Shown: piece by piece, positions 32,081 through 40,335 of the stretch
Layout: each line of letters starts with the position of its first letter
Position numbering within the stretch: position 1 is the stretch's first letter
Assembly (NCBI RefSeq): GCF_019551475.1
Contig: NZ_CP047159.1
Span: 496,001-560,000 of the forward strand
From: Prevotella sp. Rep29
GTDB taxonomy: Bacteria > Bacteroidota > Bacteroidia > Bacteroidales > Bacteroidaceae
DNA: 64,000 nt
Reading direction: 5' to 3'
The notes under the pieces: generated by a model
Seen by the model: the letters and a program-made list of their open reading frames with translations, nothing else
Told to the model about the DNA's origin: nothing
Databases searched by the model: none
Made by a program: the position numbers and the translations under genes

Positions 32081-33778
32081 ATGAACACTAATCCAGATTA
32101 TCTATTTATTACCATTAAATTACTCGGTGCTCTCGGACTTTTGATTTACGGAATGAAGGTGATGAGTGAGGCGTTGCAGAAGATGGCAGGCTCACAGTTG
32201 CGCCACATCCTCGGGAAGATGACAACCAACCGCTTCACAGGTATGCTCACGGGTGTGCTGGTGACCAGTGCCGTGCAGTCATCGTCAGCCACGACGGTCA
32301 TGACCGTGTCGTTTGTCAATGCCGGACTGCTGACTCTCGCACAGGCTGTCAGCGTGATTATGGGTGCGAATATCGGAACGACGCTGACGGCATGGATCAT
32401 GTCGCTGGGCTATCAGGTGGATCTCACGAGTGTGGTCTTTCCTGCATTCTTCTTTGGCATGGTCTTGATATATCGTCGCCGGCATCGCTATGCAGGCGAC
32501 TTTCTTTTTGGTATCGCCTTCATGTTCCTCTCGCTCGTGATGCTGAGCAGTGCGGGAAAGGAAATGGACTTGGAGCACAATCAGTCGGTAGTGGCATTCT
32601 TCTCCTCGTTCCCGACCGACAGTTATCTGACGATAATCTCCTTCCTTCTCATCGGAACAGTAATTACGGGCATTGTCCAGTCGTCGGCAGCCGTCATGGC
32701 TCTGACGATTCTGCTCTGCTCCACGGGTGTGCTCCCGATTCACCTGGGTATCGCACTGGTCATGGGAGAGAATATCGGAACGACGATGACTGCCAACCTT
32801 GCTGCACTCGGAGCGAGCACGCAGGCGCGGCGGGCTGCCTTTGCCCATCTGGTGTTCAACGTGTTTGGCGTTGTGTGGGTGCTGTTGGTGTTCTTCCCCT
32901 TTGTCGATATGGTGTGCTGGATGACCGGTTACGATGCAGAAACAGCAAACGACTCGAGCCGTCTCCCCGTCGTGCTGGCAATGTTCCATACATGTTTTAA
33001 CCTTGCCAATACGCTGCTTCTCATAGGACTGATTCCGCAGATTGTGCGCTTGTGTGAACGTGTCATCAAGTCGAAAGCACCTCAGGAAGAAGAAGTCGTG
33101 CGCCTGAAATATATCCATGCCGGACTTATCGAGACGCCCGAAATAGCCCTTCTGCAAGCGCAGAAAGAGACGGCACATTTCGCGCTTCGCATCCATCGCA
33201 TGTTCGGAATGGTCAGACAGTTGCTCGAAGAGCGTGACGAGAAGTCGTTCGACACCATCTTTGAGCGTATAGAGAAGTATGAGAACATCTCCGACAGGAT
33301 GGAATTGGAGATTGCCTCCTATCTGGAGAGCGTCGGCAAGGCGCATCTGAGCGACGAGACGAAGATGAAAGTGAGGTCGATGATGCGTCAGGTCAGCGAG
33401 ATAGAGAGTATCGGCGATGCTTGCTACAACATCGCGCGACATCTGAATCGCCGTCATTCGACAGGAGAACATTTCACGGATGCGCAGACGGAGAACCTGA
33501 AAGCAATGATGGGACTGGCAGATGACAGCCTCTGTCAGCTGGAAAGGGTGCTCAACGAGCGGAAAGAAGAACTTGACATCAGTCGTACGATGGAGATTGA
33601 GAAATCGCTGAATGACCTTCGCAACCACCTGCGAGAGCAAAACGTGGAAGATGTCAACGCCCATCGGTACACCTATTCAGTGGGAAGCGTTTACTGCGAC
33701 GTGGTCAATGAATGCGAACGTTTGGGCGACTACGTGGTCAACACGGTGGAAGCGCGACTGGGGAAAGAAGAGAAATAG
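32081..33778 (+). CDS. Na+/phosphate cotransporter (NptA/PNaS family) with PhoU-like tail
   Basis: The 565-residue protein has two inverted copies of the transport core with QSSSATT (VTSAVQSSSATTVMTVSFVNAG) and VQSSAAVMALTILL, each followed by a GxNIGTT motif (MGANIGTTLTAWI, MGENIGTTMTANL). Residues ~360-560 form PhoU-like helical bundles (HAGLIETPEIALLQAQKETAHFALRIHRMFGMV...). The PhoU-like tail probably controls flux by phosphate status. It is a single gene with its own promoter. Confidence 0.88.
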   Translation: MNTNPDYLFITIKLLGALGLLIYGMKVMSEALQKMAGSQLRHILGKMTTNRFTGMLTGVLVTSAVQSSSATTVMTVSFVNAGLLTLAQAVSVIMGANIGTTLTAWIMSLGYQVDLTSVVFPAFFFGMVLIYRRRHRYAGDFLFGIAFMFLSLVMLSSAGKEMDLEHNQSVVAFFSSFPTDSYLTIISFLLIGTVITGIVQSSAAVMALTILLCSTGVLPIHLGIALVMGENIGTTMTANLAALGASTQARRAAFAHLVFNVFGVVWVLLVFFPFVDMVCWMTGYDAETANDSSRLPVVLAMFHTCFNLANTLLLIGLIPQIVRLCERVIKSKAPQEEEVVRLKYIHAGLIETPEIALLQAQKETAHFALRIHRMFGMVRQLLEERDEKSFDTIFERIEKYENISDRMELEIASYLESVGKAHLSDETKMKVRSMMRQVSEIESIGDACYNIARHLNRRHSTGEHFTDAQTENLKAMMGLADDSLCQLERVLNERKEELDISRTMEIEKSLNDLRNHLREQNVEDVNAHRYTYSVGSVYCDVVNECERLGDYVVNTVEARLGKEEK

Positions 33779-33932
33779 GAGATACCCTTGCAGTCCGAAA
33801 AAGTTAAAAAAGTAAAACGACAGTTCATTTTCTGGGTTATTCAGATTGTTTTCAGATTGCATGCAGATATTTGCGCCAGATATCAGATATTTGTGTGAAT
33901 TAACTTGATTATGAACTAAAATTTTGAAATGT

Positions 33933-34382
33933 ATGAAAAAGATACTGTTATTTTGGGCATTATTCGTCGGCGTGTTGACCTTCACCATGTCTGCATGTGG
34001 TGACGATGACGTGGATTTGGTACCCAGTCAAGTTCCTGAGGTGGTAAAGGAAAGCTTTGAGGCGATGTATCCCGGTGCAATGGCAAGGTGGGAGCTTGAG
34101 CGCGGATTGTACAAGGCAGAGTTCTACAACAGCGACCGTAAGGAAGTTAATGTCTATTTCGAGAAAAACGGAACATGGGCGAAGACACATACGGATTTCA
34201 ACCCGATGGACCTGCCTCAGGTGGTGAAAGACTATGCTGCCACTAATTACTCAGACCGTTACATCGAGGACGTTGATTGGGTGGAGACTCCGCAAATCAA
34301 CTATTACCTGCTCGAACTTGACCGTGAGAATAAGAATGACATCTATCTGAAGATTACGGCGGACGGCACTGTGATAAAATGA
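33933..34382 (+). CDS. PepSY-like lipoprotein
   Basis: The ATG at 33933 gives 149 residues with a lipoprotein signal (MKKILLFWALFVGVLTFTMSACGDDD). The mature part contains two PepSY-like (BLIP-like) repeats: VPEVVKESFEAMYPGAMARWELERGLYKAEFYNSDRKEVNVYFEKNGTWAKTHTDF, then LPQVVKDYAATNYSDRYIEDVDWVETPQINYYLLELDRENKNDIYLKI. These periplasmic proteins commonly lie beside two-component systems, as here (the response regulator starts 198 bp later), and may inhibit or sense peptidase activity; this is inference. A hairpin terminator-like stem lies at 34413-34457. Confidence 0.82.
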   Translation: MKKILLFWALFVGVLTFTMSACGDDDVDLVPSQVPEVVKESFEAMYPGAMARWELERGLYKAEFYNSDRKEVNVYFEKNGTWAKTHTDFNPMDLPQVVKDYAATNYSDRYIEDVDWVETPQINYYLLELDRENKNDIYLKITADGTVIK

Positions 34383-34412
34383 CGAATGATGGTTAATCAT
34401 CTGAACTGAATG

Positions 34413-34457
34413 GAATCCCGCGGTGAAGTGTCTTGAAAGACCTTTGTCGTGGGATTC
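34413..34457 (+). terminator. Terminator-like hairpin after the PepSY gene
   Basis: GAATCCCGCG pairs with CGTGGGATTC (10 bp, one G-T) across a 25-nt loop. There is no strong U-tract. Confidence 0.45.
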
Positions 34458-34530
34458 TTGGATATCTGACAATCACCCCTGCGTGAATTTCTGTATTTAA
34501 GGAAAAATAAAATTTCTTTGTCTCAAGCGG

Positions 34531-34560
34531 TTTGTAATTGCCGAATTTTATCTATATTTG
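34531..34560 (+). promoter_or_regulatory. Promoter of the two-component system
   Basis: TTTG at 34531-34534 and TATATTTG at 34553-34560 (18-bp gap) lie just before ATG 34581. Confidence 0.62.
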
Positions 34561-34580
34561 CCAAGAAACGAAAAAACGAG

Positions 34581-35288
34581 ATGGGAATGAAGACAATATT
34601 AGTGGTCGATGACGAACAAGACCTGCGCGAGATTCTGCGCTTCAACCTTGCATCTTCCGGCTATCGGATAGAAACGGCAGGCTCAGCCGAAGAGGCGATG
34701 GGCAAACTGACAGGCATTGACCTGATACTCCTGGATGTCATGATGGACGGCATGTCGGGATTCGAGATGACGGAACGGCTGAAGAAAAATCCGCAGACTG
34801 CCGCCATTCCCGTTATCTTCCTTACAGCCAAGGACACGGAAAGAGATTTGCTTCATGGGTTCCAACTGGGTGCCGACGACTACATCTCGAAACCATTCTC
34901 GCTCAAAGAGGTGAAAGCACGAGTGAAGGCTGTGCTCAACCGCGCGGCACCGCCGACACCGACAATGGACAAGAATCTCTCATACGAGGGATTGGTCGTG
35001 GACGAAAAGACAAAAGCCGTGACGACAGACGGGAAGACCATTCTCCTCACCCCGACCGAACTACAACTGCTCACACTGTTTTTGACGGAGCGGGGAACGG
35101 TGTTTTCGCGAGAGGAATTGCTGCGACGCGTGTGGCGAAACGACGTAATCGTAACAGACAGGACGGTTGATGTCAACATCACACGACTGAGAAAGAAGGT
35201 CGGAAGGTATGCTGCGAACATTGCAACAAGGCAGGGATTTGGATATTACTTCGAAGAGAAACCGTCAGAAAAACGAGAGCACAAATGA
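34581..35288 (+). CDS. OmpR-family response regulator
   Basis: The start is ATG 34581 (MGMKTILVVDDE) or 34587; the longer frame would begin inside the promoter. The 235-residue protein has a receiver with acidic pocket DDE, phospho-acceptor Asp in LILLDVMMDG, Thr in VIFLTAKD and Lys in DDYISKPFS. A Trans_reg_C winged helix follows (LTPTELQLLTLFLTERGTVFSREELLRRVWRNDVIVTDRTVDVNITRLRKKVG). It overlaps the kinase gene by ATGA, so the two are translationally coupled. Targets are unknown; the adjacent PepSY lipoprotein is a candidate. Confidence 0.9.
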   Translation: MGMKTILVVDDEQDLREILRFNLASSGYRIETAGSAEEAMGKLTGIDLILLDVMMDGMSGFEMTERLKKNPQTAAIPVIFLTAKDTERDLLHGFQLGADDYISKPFSLKEVKARVKAVLNRAAPPTPTMDKNLSYEGLVVDEKTKAVTTDGKTILLTPTELQLLTLFLTERGTVFSREELLRRVWRNDVIVTDRTVDVNITRLRKKVGRYAANIATRQGFGYYFEEKPSEKREHK

Positions 35289-36208
35289 AAAAACTCAGTG
35301 AAGGAAAGAAAATGTTTCTTAGCGTGATGGCGATTTTCATCGTTTACAGCATCACGTTTCTCGTTTTTGACGACTATGACCGGCGCAAGATCGAACCGAT
35401 GTACGAACAGGTCGATTGGAACCTGTTGCTCTTCTCGCTGCTCATACTCTTCTTGCTGGCGATATTGCTGTATCGGTATGCCCGGCGCATGGATGCCCGC
35501 ATCAAAGACGAACAGAACGAGATGCAGAGCCAGATGCGCAGAAGAATGACGGAAAACATCGCACACGAACTCAAAACACCAGTGTCGGGAATACTCGGAT
35601 ACATGGAAACCATCTTGGAGAACCCTGACGTGACGGAGGAAATGAAACACCAGTTCATTGTCCGTTCATACGGTCAGGCAAAACGACTGAAAGCATTGCT
35701 GCAAGACATTTCCATGCTCACTCGCATGACCGACGCATCGGAGATGTTCGAAATAGAGGATGTCAACGTGTCGCGGATTGTCGCAGACTTGTCGCAAGAC
35801 ATGGAGCAAGGACTCAGCGCACGAAACATGACTTTCATCAACAACCTTCCGGCAGGCATTGTCATCAATGGCAACAGGCAGCTGCTGGAAAGCATCTTCT
35901 GGAACCTGTTCGACAATGCAATGAAATATGCAGGCGAAAATACCACCATAAGACTGGGCGCAACGGAGCGGAACGACAAGTGGCACTTCACGTTCTCAGA
36001 CAACGGAACGGGAATCAGTGAAGAACATTTTGAGCGAATCTTCGAGCGTTTCTACCGAGTGGATAAAGGGCGCAGCCGACAAATGGGAGGCACAGGACTG
36101 GGGCTCAGCATCGTCAAGAATGCCGTACAGTTTCACGGCGGCACCATTTCAGCACATCATAACGCCGACGATAAAGGTCTGTGTTTGGAGTTTACGATAA
36201 AGAAATGA
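35285..36208 (+). CDS. Sensor histidine kinase
   Basis: The 307-residue kinase has two membrane helices (MFLSVMAIFIVYSITFLVF and LLLFSLLILFLLAILLYRYARR) around a very short (~25-residue) periplasmic loop, and no HAMP or PAS domain. The H-box is RMTENIAHELKTPVSGILGYMETIL, the N-box LFDNAMKYAGENTTI, with G1 DNGTGI and G2 GGTGLGLSIVKN. The short loop implies that it senses membrane state or a partner protein rather than a soluble ligand. Overlap with the response regulator (4 bp) confirms the pair. Confidence 0.9.
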   Translation: MKKLSEGKKMFLSVMAIFIVYSITFLVFDDYDRRKIEPMYEQVDWNLLLFSLLILFLLAILLYRYARRMDARIKDEQNEMQSQMRRRMTENIAHELKTPVSGILGYMETILENPDVTEEMKHQFIVRSYGQAKRLKALLQDISMLTRMTDASEMFEIEDVNVSRIVADLSQDMEQGLSARNMTFINNLPAGIVINGNRQLLESIFWNLFDNAMKYAGENTTIRLGATERNDKWHFTFSDNGTGISEEHFERIFERFYRVDKGRSRQMGGTGLGLSIVKNAVQFHGGTISAHHNADDKGLCLEFTIKK

Positions 36209-36254
36209 CCCAAAAACGCGCTTACATAAACACGCAAAAGCGGGCATATGACTA

Positions 36255-36422
36255 TGCCGTTGGACTTTCACTTTCCCAAAGTACCTCTCTCCATTTCAAA
36301 AGTTATATTTTCAAAAACCAAATTCAGTGAATTTACTCACCAATTTCAGTGAATTTGGTGACCAATTTCAGTGAATTTGGTGACCAATTTCAGTGAAATT
36401 GCAAAATAGGCGTTGAACTTTC
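36255..36422. repeat. 22-bp-lattice palindrome array, hybrid copy E (8 positions)
   Basis: Centres fall at 36262, 36284, 36305, 36327, 36349, 36371, 36393 and 36415. Positions 1-3 and 8 are of the AAAAGTTCAACTTTT type (mostly degenerate); positions 4-7 are of the AAATTCAGTGAATTT type. Step size is 22 bp throughout, with one 21-bp step between positions 2 and 3. Confidence 0.75.
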
Positions 36423-36518
36423 ATCGGAGAGAAATAAAGGTTCAGTAGAGATTAAGTGGGGATAATGGCAAACAAGTAGGTGTCGATTGATGTATCGACC
36501 CGCAGGAGGGGCAATGGT

Positions 36519-36546
36519 CGGGCGGATATACCGATCCGCCCCTACG
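36519..36546. repeat. Dispersed inverted element GGCGGAT...ATCCGCCCCTAC, second copy
   Basis: It is nearly identical to 833-860, including the flanking CTACGATG. Confidence 0.6.
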
Positions 36547-36689
36547 ATGTATAGAGCGCATGGCAAATGTTTCAATGCGAGCGGATTACAAATCCGTCCG
36601 AACGAGCGCTTGCATCAGTTTTGTCTCGTGTAATTCTTGTATAGAGTAAAATTATCCTGCCAATCGTTTTCTATTTCATTTTTTTTCAT

Positions 36690-36697
36690 TACTTTTG
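36690..36697 (+). promoter_or_regulatory. -7 promoter element of the queuosine unit (TACTTTTG)
   Basis: It is a TAnnTTTG match 20 bp before the preQ1 riboswitch. Confidence 0.58.
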
Positions 36698-36717
36698 CAG
36701 CCGATTTAAAGAGAATC

Positions 36718-36747
36718 AGAGTGCTTGGTAACCTCTTAAAAAACAAG
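36718..36747 (+). promoter_or_regulatory. preQ1-I riboswitch
   Basis: Stem P1 AGAG (36718-36721)/CTCT (36733-36736) closes an 11-nt loop; loop bases CTTG (36724-36727) can pair with CAAG (36744-36747) in the A-rich tail to form the H-type pseudoknot of class I preQ1 aptamers. The tail runs into the ATG at 36752, so control of translation initiation is likely. Both downstream genes act in queuosine metabolism. Confidence 0.82.
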
Positions 36748-36751
36748 AAAA

Positions 36752-37444
36752 ATGGTAGAAAAACGACAAACAGTGAGTGTGCTGTTTATGCTTTTGAGCA
36801 TACTCTTTTGCGTTTGCCTGATAGCGGCAAACCTCTTTGCTACAAAGCAAATCGCCCTTGGTCCGATTTCAGTAACCGGTGGCTTGCTGATATTCCCTGT
36901 GTCATACATCGTCAACGACTGTGTGTGTGAAGTGTGGGGCTATCGGAAAGCGCGCCTCTTGATATGGACGGGGTTTGCTATGAATTTCTTCTTTGTGCTG
37001 ATGGGCGGTCTTTGCGACATCATACCGGCAGCACCTTATTATGAGAACACGGAAGGCTTTCATGGGGTTTTCGGATTGGCACCCCGCATAGCAGCCGCTT
37101 CGTTCTGTGCGTTTCTTGTCGGTTCGTTCCTCAATGCTTATGTCATGAGCCGCATGAAAATCAACTCGCAAGGAAAACACTTCTCTGTTCGCGCCATTGC
37201 CAGCACTGTTATCGGAGAGAGTGCCGACTCGCTGATATTCTTTCCATTGGCGCTCGGAGGCGTGATACCATTTGAGGCACTTCCCCCACTGATGCTTTGG
37301 CAGGTGGTTTTGAAGACAGCTTACGAGATTATCGTGCTGCCCATCACCATCCGTGTGGTCGATTTTCTGAAGAAACACGAGCAGACTGATGTCTATGATG
37401 AGAATATCAGCTATTCCGTGTGGAAGATTTTCCATATTTCATAG
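36752..37444 (+). CDS. yhhQ: Queuosine precursor transporter (VUT/YhhQ family)
   Basis: The 230-residue inner-membrane protein has six to seven helices and the family pattern ANLFATKQIALGPISVTGGLLIFPVSYIVNDCVCEVWGYRKARLLIW ... ASTVIGESADSLIFFPLAL ... TAYEIIVLPITIRVV. The VUT family takes up preQ0 or preQ1. A preQ1-I riboswitch lies directly upstream and queF follows 44 bp later, which supports the substrate. Confidence 0.92.
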   Translation: MVEKRQTVSVLFMLLSILFCVCLIAANLFATKQIALGPISVTGGLLIFPVSYIVNDCVCEVWGYRKARLLIWTGFAMNFFFVLMGGLCDIIPAAPYYENTEGFHGVFGLAPRIAAASFCAFLVGSFLNAYVMSRMKINSQGKHFSVRAIASTVIGESADSLIFFPLALGGVIPFEALPPLMLWQVVLKTAYEIIVLPITIRVVDFLKKHEQTDVYDENISYSVWKIFHIS

Positions 37445-37488
37445 TGTGTCACAATCAAGAAAGATATTAAGAAAAACAATATAGGAAC

Positions 37489-37941
37489 ATGAAAAGAGAA
37501 GACGAAGGATTGCAGAGCTTGGGACAGGAGACCAACTACGTATTTAACTATAACCCCGGTTTGTTGGAAGCATTTCAAAACCGCCACACCGAGAACGACT
37601 ATTGGGTGCGTTTCAACTGTCCGGAGTTCACGTCGCTCTGTCCGATAACCGGTCAGCCCGACTTCGCTGAAATACGCATCAACTATGTGCCCGACCAACT
37701 GATGGTGGAGAGCAAGAGCCTGAAGCTATACCTGTTCAGCTTCCGCAATCATGGCGATTTCCATGAGGACTGCGTGAATACCATCATGAAAGACCTCATC
37801 AAACTCATGCAGCCGAAATATATTGAGGTAATCGGGCTGTTCACTCCACGCGGCGGCATCAGCATCCATCCCTTTGCAAACTACGGAAAGCCCGGCACGA
37901 AATACGAGCAACTCGCCGAAGAACGTTTCCGTAAATATTGA
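37489..37941 (+). CDS. queF: NADPH-dependent 7-cyano-7-deazaguanine reductase (preQ1 synthase)
   Basis: The 150-residue unimodular enzyme reduces the nitrile of preQ0 to preQ1 (EC 1.7.1.13). The thioimide-forming Cys is in [16 protein letters not shown] with the partner Asp following, and the QueF motif is [21 protein letters not shown]. It has the T-fold and the size of the Bacillus type. Cotranscription with the transporter under the preQ1 riboswitch gives product feedback. Confidence 0.95.
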   Translation: MKREDEGLQSLGQETNYVFNYNPGLLEAFQNRHTENDYWVRFNCPEFTSLCPITGQPDFAEIRINYVPDQLMVESKSLKLYLFSFRNHGDFHEDCVNTIMKDLIKLMQPKYIEVIGLFTPRGGISIHPFANYGKPGTKYEQLAEERFRKY

Positions 37942-38320
37942 GAGAGAAACGTTTAATCCTACCAATATCAAAGTCGGAAGGAACTGTTGTCCTGAGCTGT
38001 TTCTACGTTGGTTGGTGGAAAATATTCAACAGTTTTTCAACGAAAATTGTTGAATTTTAAAAAAAATAAGTAAAGAAAATTTGCAAATATGAAAAAAGAT
38101 GATTATATTTGCAAACGAATCTTTTATTATGGGTATATTAAATTCGGGATACAAACTAACTTGGACTTTAGAAAAGCATCTTTTCTTGATATTCAAGGGG
38201 AACATTGACAGACCTCCGGTTTGCTGATTTTAGCAGGATGTCAATGGATATTATCCATGTGTCTCTATTAGCATATTTCATTTATATCTTTATTAACCAT
38301 TAATTTTTTATTTCATAGTT
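37942..38320 (+). other. 379-bp intergenic region with promoter and long leader of the susC gene
   Basis: TTTG (38080-38083) and TATATTTG (38104-38111) are spaced 20 bp. The transcript would carry a ~205-nt 5' leader. A 32-codon frame (38129-38227, MGILNSGYKLTW...) lies at its start; it may be chance. No riboswitch was recognised. Confidence 0.5.
38080..38111 (+). promoter_or_regulatory. Promoter of the susC/susD locus
   Basis: TTTG at 38080-38083 and TATATTTG at 38104-38111 (20-bp spacing) are a good match to the Bacteroidetes consensus. Confidence 0.65.
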
Positions 38321-38617
38321 ATGAAGAAAAAGACATTCTTATGGATATCTTTTCTCCTATTGACGTATAGCATGGCTATAGCTCAGGATATATCGCGAGT
38401 GACGGGTGTTGTTACGTCTTCTGAAGATGGGCTGCCTATCATCGGAGCCTCTGTCAGGGTAAAAGGAACGGATTGGATTGCTGTTACTGACATTGACGGC
38501 AAGTTTGAAATTAGCGGAATCACGGGAACCCATAAGACGCTGGTTGTCTCGTATGTGGGTATGCAAACGAAAGAAGTGGCTCTGCGAGCAGTGGTTGATG
38601 TGGTGCTTGACCCCTGA
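38321..38617 (+). pseudogene. susC-like gene, 5' fragment (interrupted by IS)
   Basis: It encodes the signal peptide (MKKKTFLWISFLLLTYSMAIAQ) and the N-terminal CarboxypepD_reg-like domain (GVVTSSEDGLPIIGASVRVKGTDWIAVTDIDGKFEISGI...LVVSYVGMQTKEVALRAVVDVVLDP). The frame stops 4 bp inside the insertion sequence. Rejoining at the target duplication restores a 1,055-residue SusC, so the original gene spanned 38321 to 43210. A short secreted domain may still be made. Confidence 0.9.
38573..38613. repeat. 41-bp target-site duplication, left copy
   Basis: It begins GAAGTGGCTCTGCG and ends GTGCTTGACCC; it is identical to 40295-40335. Both are susC coding sequence, flanking the insertion sequence. 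Confidence 0.92.
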
Positions 38618-38714
38618 CTTCATCACTTTTTTGCGCCATCATATAGCGCACAATGATAATCAGCGAGTTACGTAAAATTATTGGGTGGTTTGGGTGGCGC
38701 AAGCGAAAAACGTG

Positions 38715-38722
38715 TACCTTTG
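38715..38722 (+). promoter_or_regulatory. -7 element inside the IS (TACCTTTG)
   Basis: It is a TAnnTTTG match 4 bp before the transposase ATG, suggesting a leaderless transposase mRNA. Confidence 0.5.
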
Positions 38723-38726
38723 CACC

Positions 38727-40268
38727 ATGTATGTACGCAAGAAACACAATCGTTCCGGCTCTACAAGTGTGGTAGTGGTCAGTAAAGCGAGTGGAAAGTA
38801 TAAAGAAATAAAATCGTTTGGCTCCTCTACATCCGAAGAGGAAATACATTCATTATGCGATAAGGCTGCTGCATGGATACGTTCATTTGGCGGTCAGCAA
38901 GAACTTGACTTTGATGACCGCAAGGGAAAGGAAGTCGAGGAGACAGAGCGTTTCCTTAGCAATATTGACAACGTGTTGATAAACGGTACTCGGCTTCTGC
39001 TTGATCAAGTCTATGACAGCATCGGCTTCAACCGGATTCCCGATGAGATTCTGCGTCATTTGGTAATCGCAAGGGTGTCGCAGCCCAGAAGCAAACTTGC
39101 CACAGTAGATTACCTGAAGTCATATTATGATGAAGATGTTGACCTCAACCACATCTATCGCTACATGGACAAGCTCTACAATACCCAGATGGAGCTTGCG
39201 CAGCAGATTAGCGTAGAGCACACCCGGAAACTGTTCGGAGGCAAGATTGGATTGATGTTCTACGACGTGACGACGCTCTACTTTGAGACAGCACAGACGG
39301 ACGTATTGCGTGAACCGGGGTTTTCAAAGGATGGAAAGACGGCAGAGTCACAGGTTATACTCGGTCTGCTTGTATCAGAAGGAGGCTACCCGCTTTCATA
39401 CTCTCTGTTCAACGGCAGCCAGTATGAGGGCTTCACCATGATACCAATGATAGATGACTTCAAGCAGCGTTTCAATCTGGGGAAAGATTTTGTTGTGGTG
39501 GCAGACTCAGGCTTGATGAACAAGAACAATGTCACTTTGCTGCAGGAGGCTGGCTACAACTACATACTTGGAGCCCGCATCAAGAGCGAGAGCGCAAGCG
39601 TGAAGCAATGGATTCTCTCTTTAGAGAAGGTTGATAAAGCCTGTTACGACTACAAACGTGAGAATGGGGAAAGACTTATCGTCAGTTATTCCGACAAGCG
39701 TGCAAAGAAGGATGCCTACAACCGTGACCGCGGAATTGTCCGATTGAGAAAAGCCTATAAGACCGGACGCATCACGAAGAGTCAGGTGAACAAGCGTGGC
39801 TACAACAAGTTTCTTGAAATCAGCAAGGACATAGAAGTCGTCATCAGCGAAGAGAAGATTGCAGAGGACTGCCAGTGGGACGGACTCAAGGGCTACATCA
39901 CCAATACAGACCTTGACGCCGAGCGTGTCATTGCCGAGTATCATGGACTCTGGGTGGTGGAACGTGCATTCCGTATTTCAAAAGGAACTCTGGAAATGCG
40001 TCCGATGTTTCATTTTACAGAACGTAGGATAGAGGCACATGTCTGCATTTGCTTCATCGCCTATAAGGTATATAAGGAACTGGAGCGACTCATTGCCATT
40101 AACAAGATTGGGATGAGTGTCGATAAGGTGCTTGAGGCAGCCAAAACTATCACGACAATCAGGGTAAGGATGCCTAAAAACGGGACTTACTTCACTAAGA
40201 CACTCTTCTTGACGGAGAAGCACCTCGCAGTGAAACCACTTTTCGACATATCTGGCAACAAATCTTAA
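38727..40268 (+). CDS. IS1634-family transposase
   Basis: The 513-residue IS4-superfamily DDE transposase appears intact. Catalytic residues: first Asp in GLMFYDVTTLYFET, second Asp in FVVVADSGLMNKNN, Glu in YHGLWVVERAFRISKGTLEMRP (E-x6-K signature). The segment HFTERRIEAHVCICFIAYKVYKELE is typical of the family. The ATG at 38727 was preferred because the in-frame upstream start lies in the terminal region before the -7 element. The gene reads in the same direction as the disrupted susC and may give polar or readthrough effects on susD. Confidence 0.93.
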   Translation: MYVRKKHNRSGSTSVVVVSKASGKYKEIKSFGSSTSEEEIHSLCDKAAAWIRSFGGQQELDFDDRKGKEVEETERFLSNIDNVLINGTRLLLDQVYDSIGFNRIPDEILRHLVIARVSQPRSKLATVDYLKSYYDEDVDLNHIYRYMDKLYNTQMELAQQISVEHTRKLFGGKIGLMFYDVTTLYFETAQTDVLREPGFSKDGKTAESQVILGLLVSEGGYPLSYSLFNGSQYEGFTMIPMIDDFKQRFNLGKDFVVVADSGLMNKNNVTLLQEAGYNYILGARIKSESASVKQWILSLEKVDKACYDYKRENGERLIVSYSDKRAKKDAYNRDRGIVRLRKAYKTGRITKSQVNKRGYNKFLEISKDIEVVISEEKIAEDCQWDGLKGYITNTDLDAERVIAEYHGLWVVERAFRISKGTLEMRPMFHFTERRIEAHVCICFIAYKVYKELERLIAINKIGMSVDKVLEAAKTITTIRVRMPKNGTYFTKTLFLTEKHLAVKPLFDISGNKS

Positions 40269-40294
40269 TTTGGGTGGCGCATTGACGAAGTCAG

Positions 40295-40335
40295 GAAGTG
40301 GCTCTGCGAGCAGTGGTTGATGTGGTGCTTGACCC
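40295..40335. repeat. 41-bp target-site duplication, right copy
   Basis: It is identical to 38573-38613. The susC reading frame resumes through it. Confidence 0.92.

Larger units (their letters stand above)
36209..36751. other. 543-bp intergenic region with hybrid palindrome array, repeats and preQ1 riboswitch
   Basis: It holds an eight-position 22-bp-lattice array (36255-36422), an inverted GGCGGAT...ATCCGCC element (36519-36546), a REP-like palindrome (36582-36596), a TACTTTTG promoter (36690-36697) and a preQ1-I riboswitch (36718-36747). No gene was seen. Confidence 0.7.
38614..40294 (+). mobile_element. IS1634-family insertion sequence (1,681 bp)
   Basis: The ends are inverted repeats: left CTGACTTCATCA, right (complement) CTGACTTCGTCA, then GCGCCA a few bases inside on both ends. 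One transposase gene fills the element. The 41-bp direct duplication is unusually long, but long and variable duplications are known for this IS family. The intact transposase and identical duplications imply recent insertion. Confidence 0.92.

Noticed and set aside
32285..33664. 459-residue minus-strand frame
   Set aside because: It is antisense to the Na/Pi cotransporter, which has clear motifs and a promoter.
38321..38617. Independent 98-residue gene
   Set aside because: It is the 5' part of susC; the frame and 41-bp duplication join it to the fragment after the insertion sequence.
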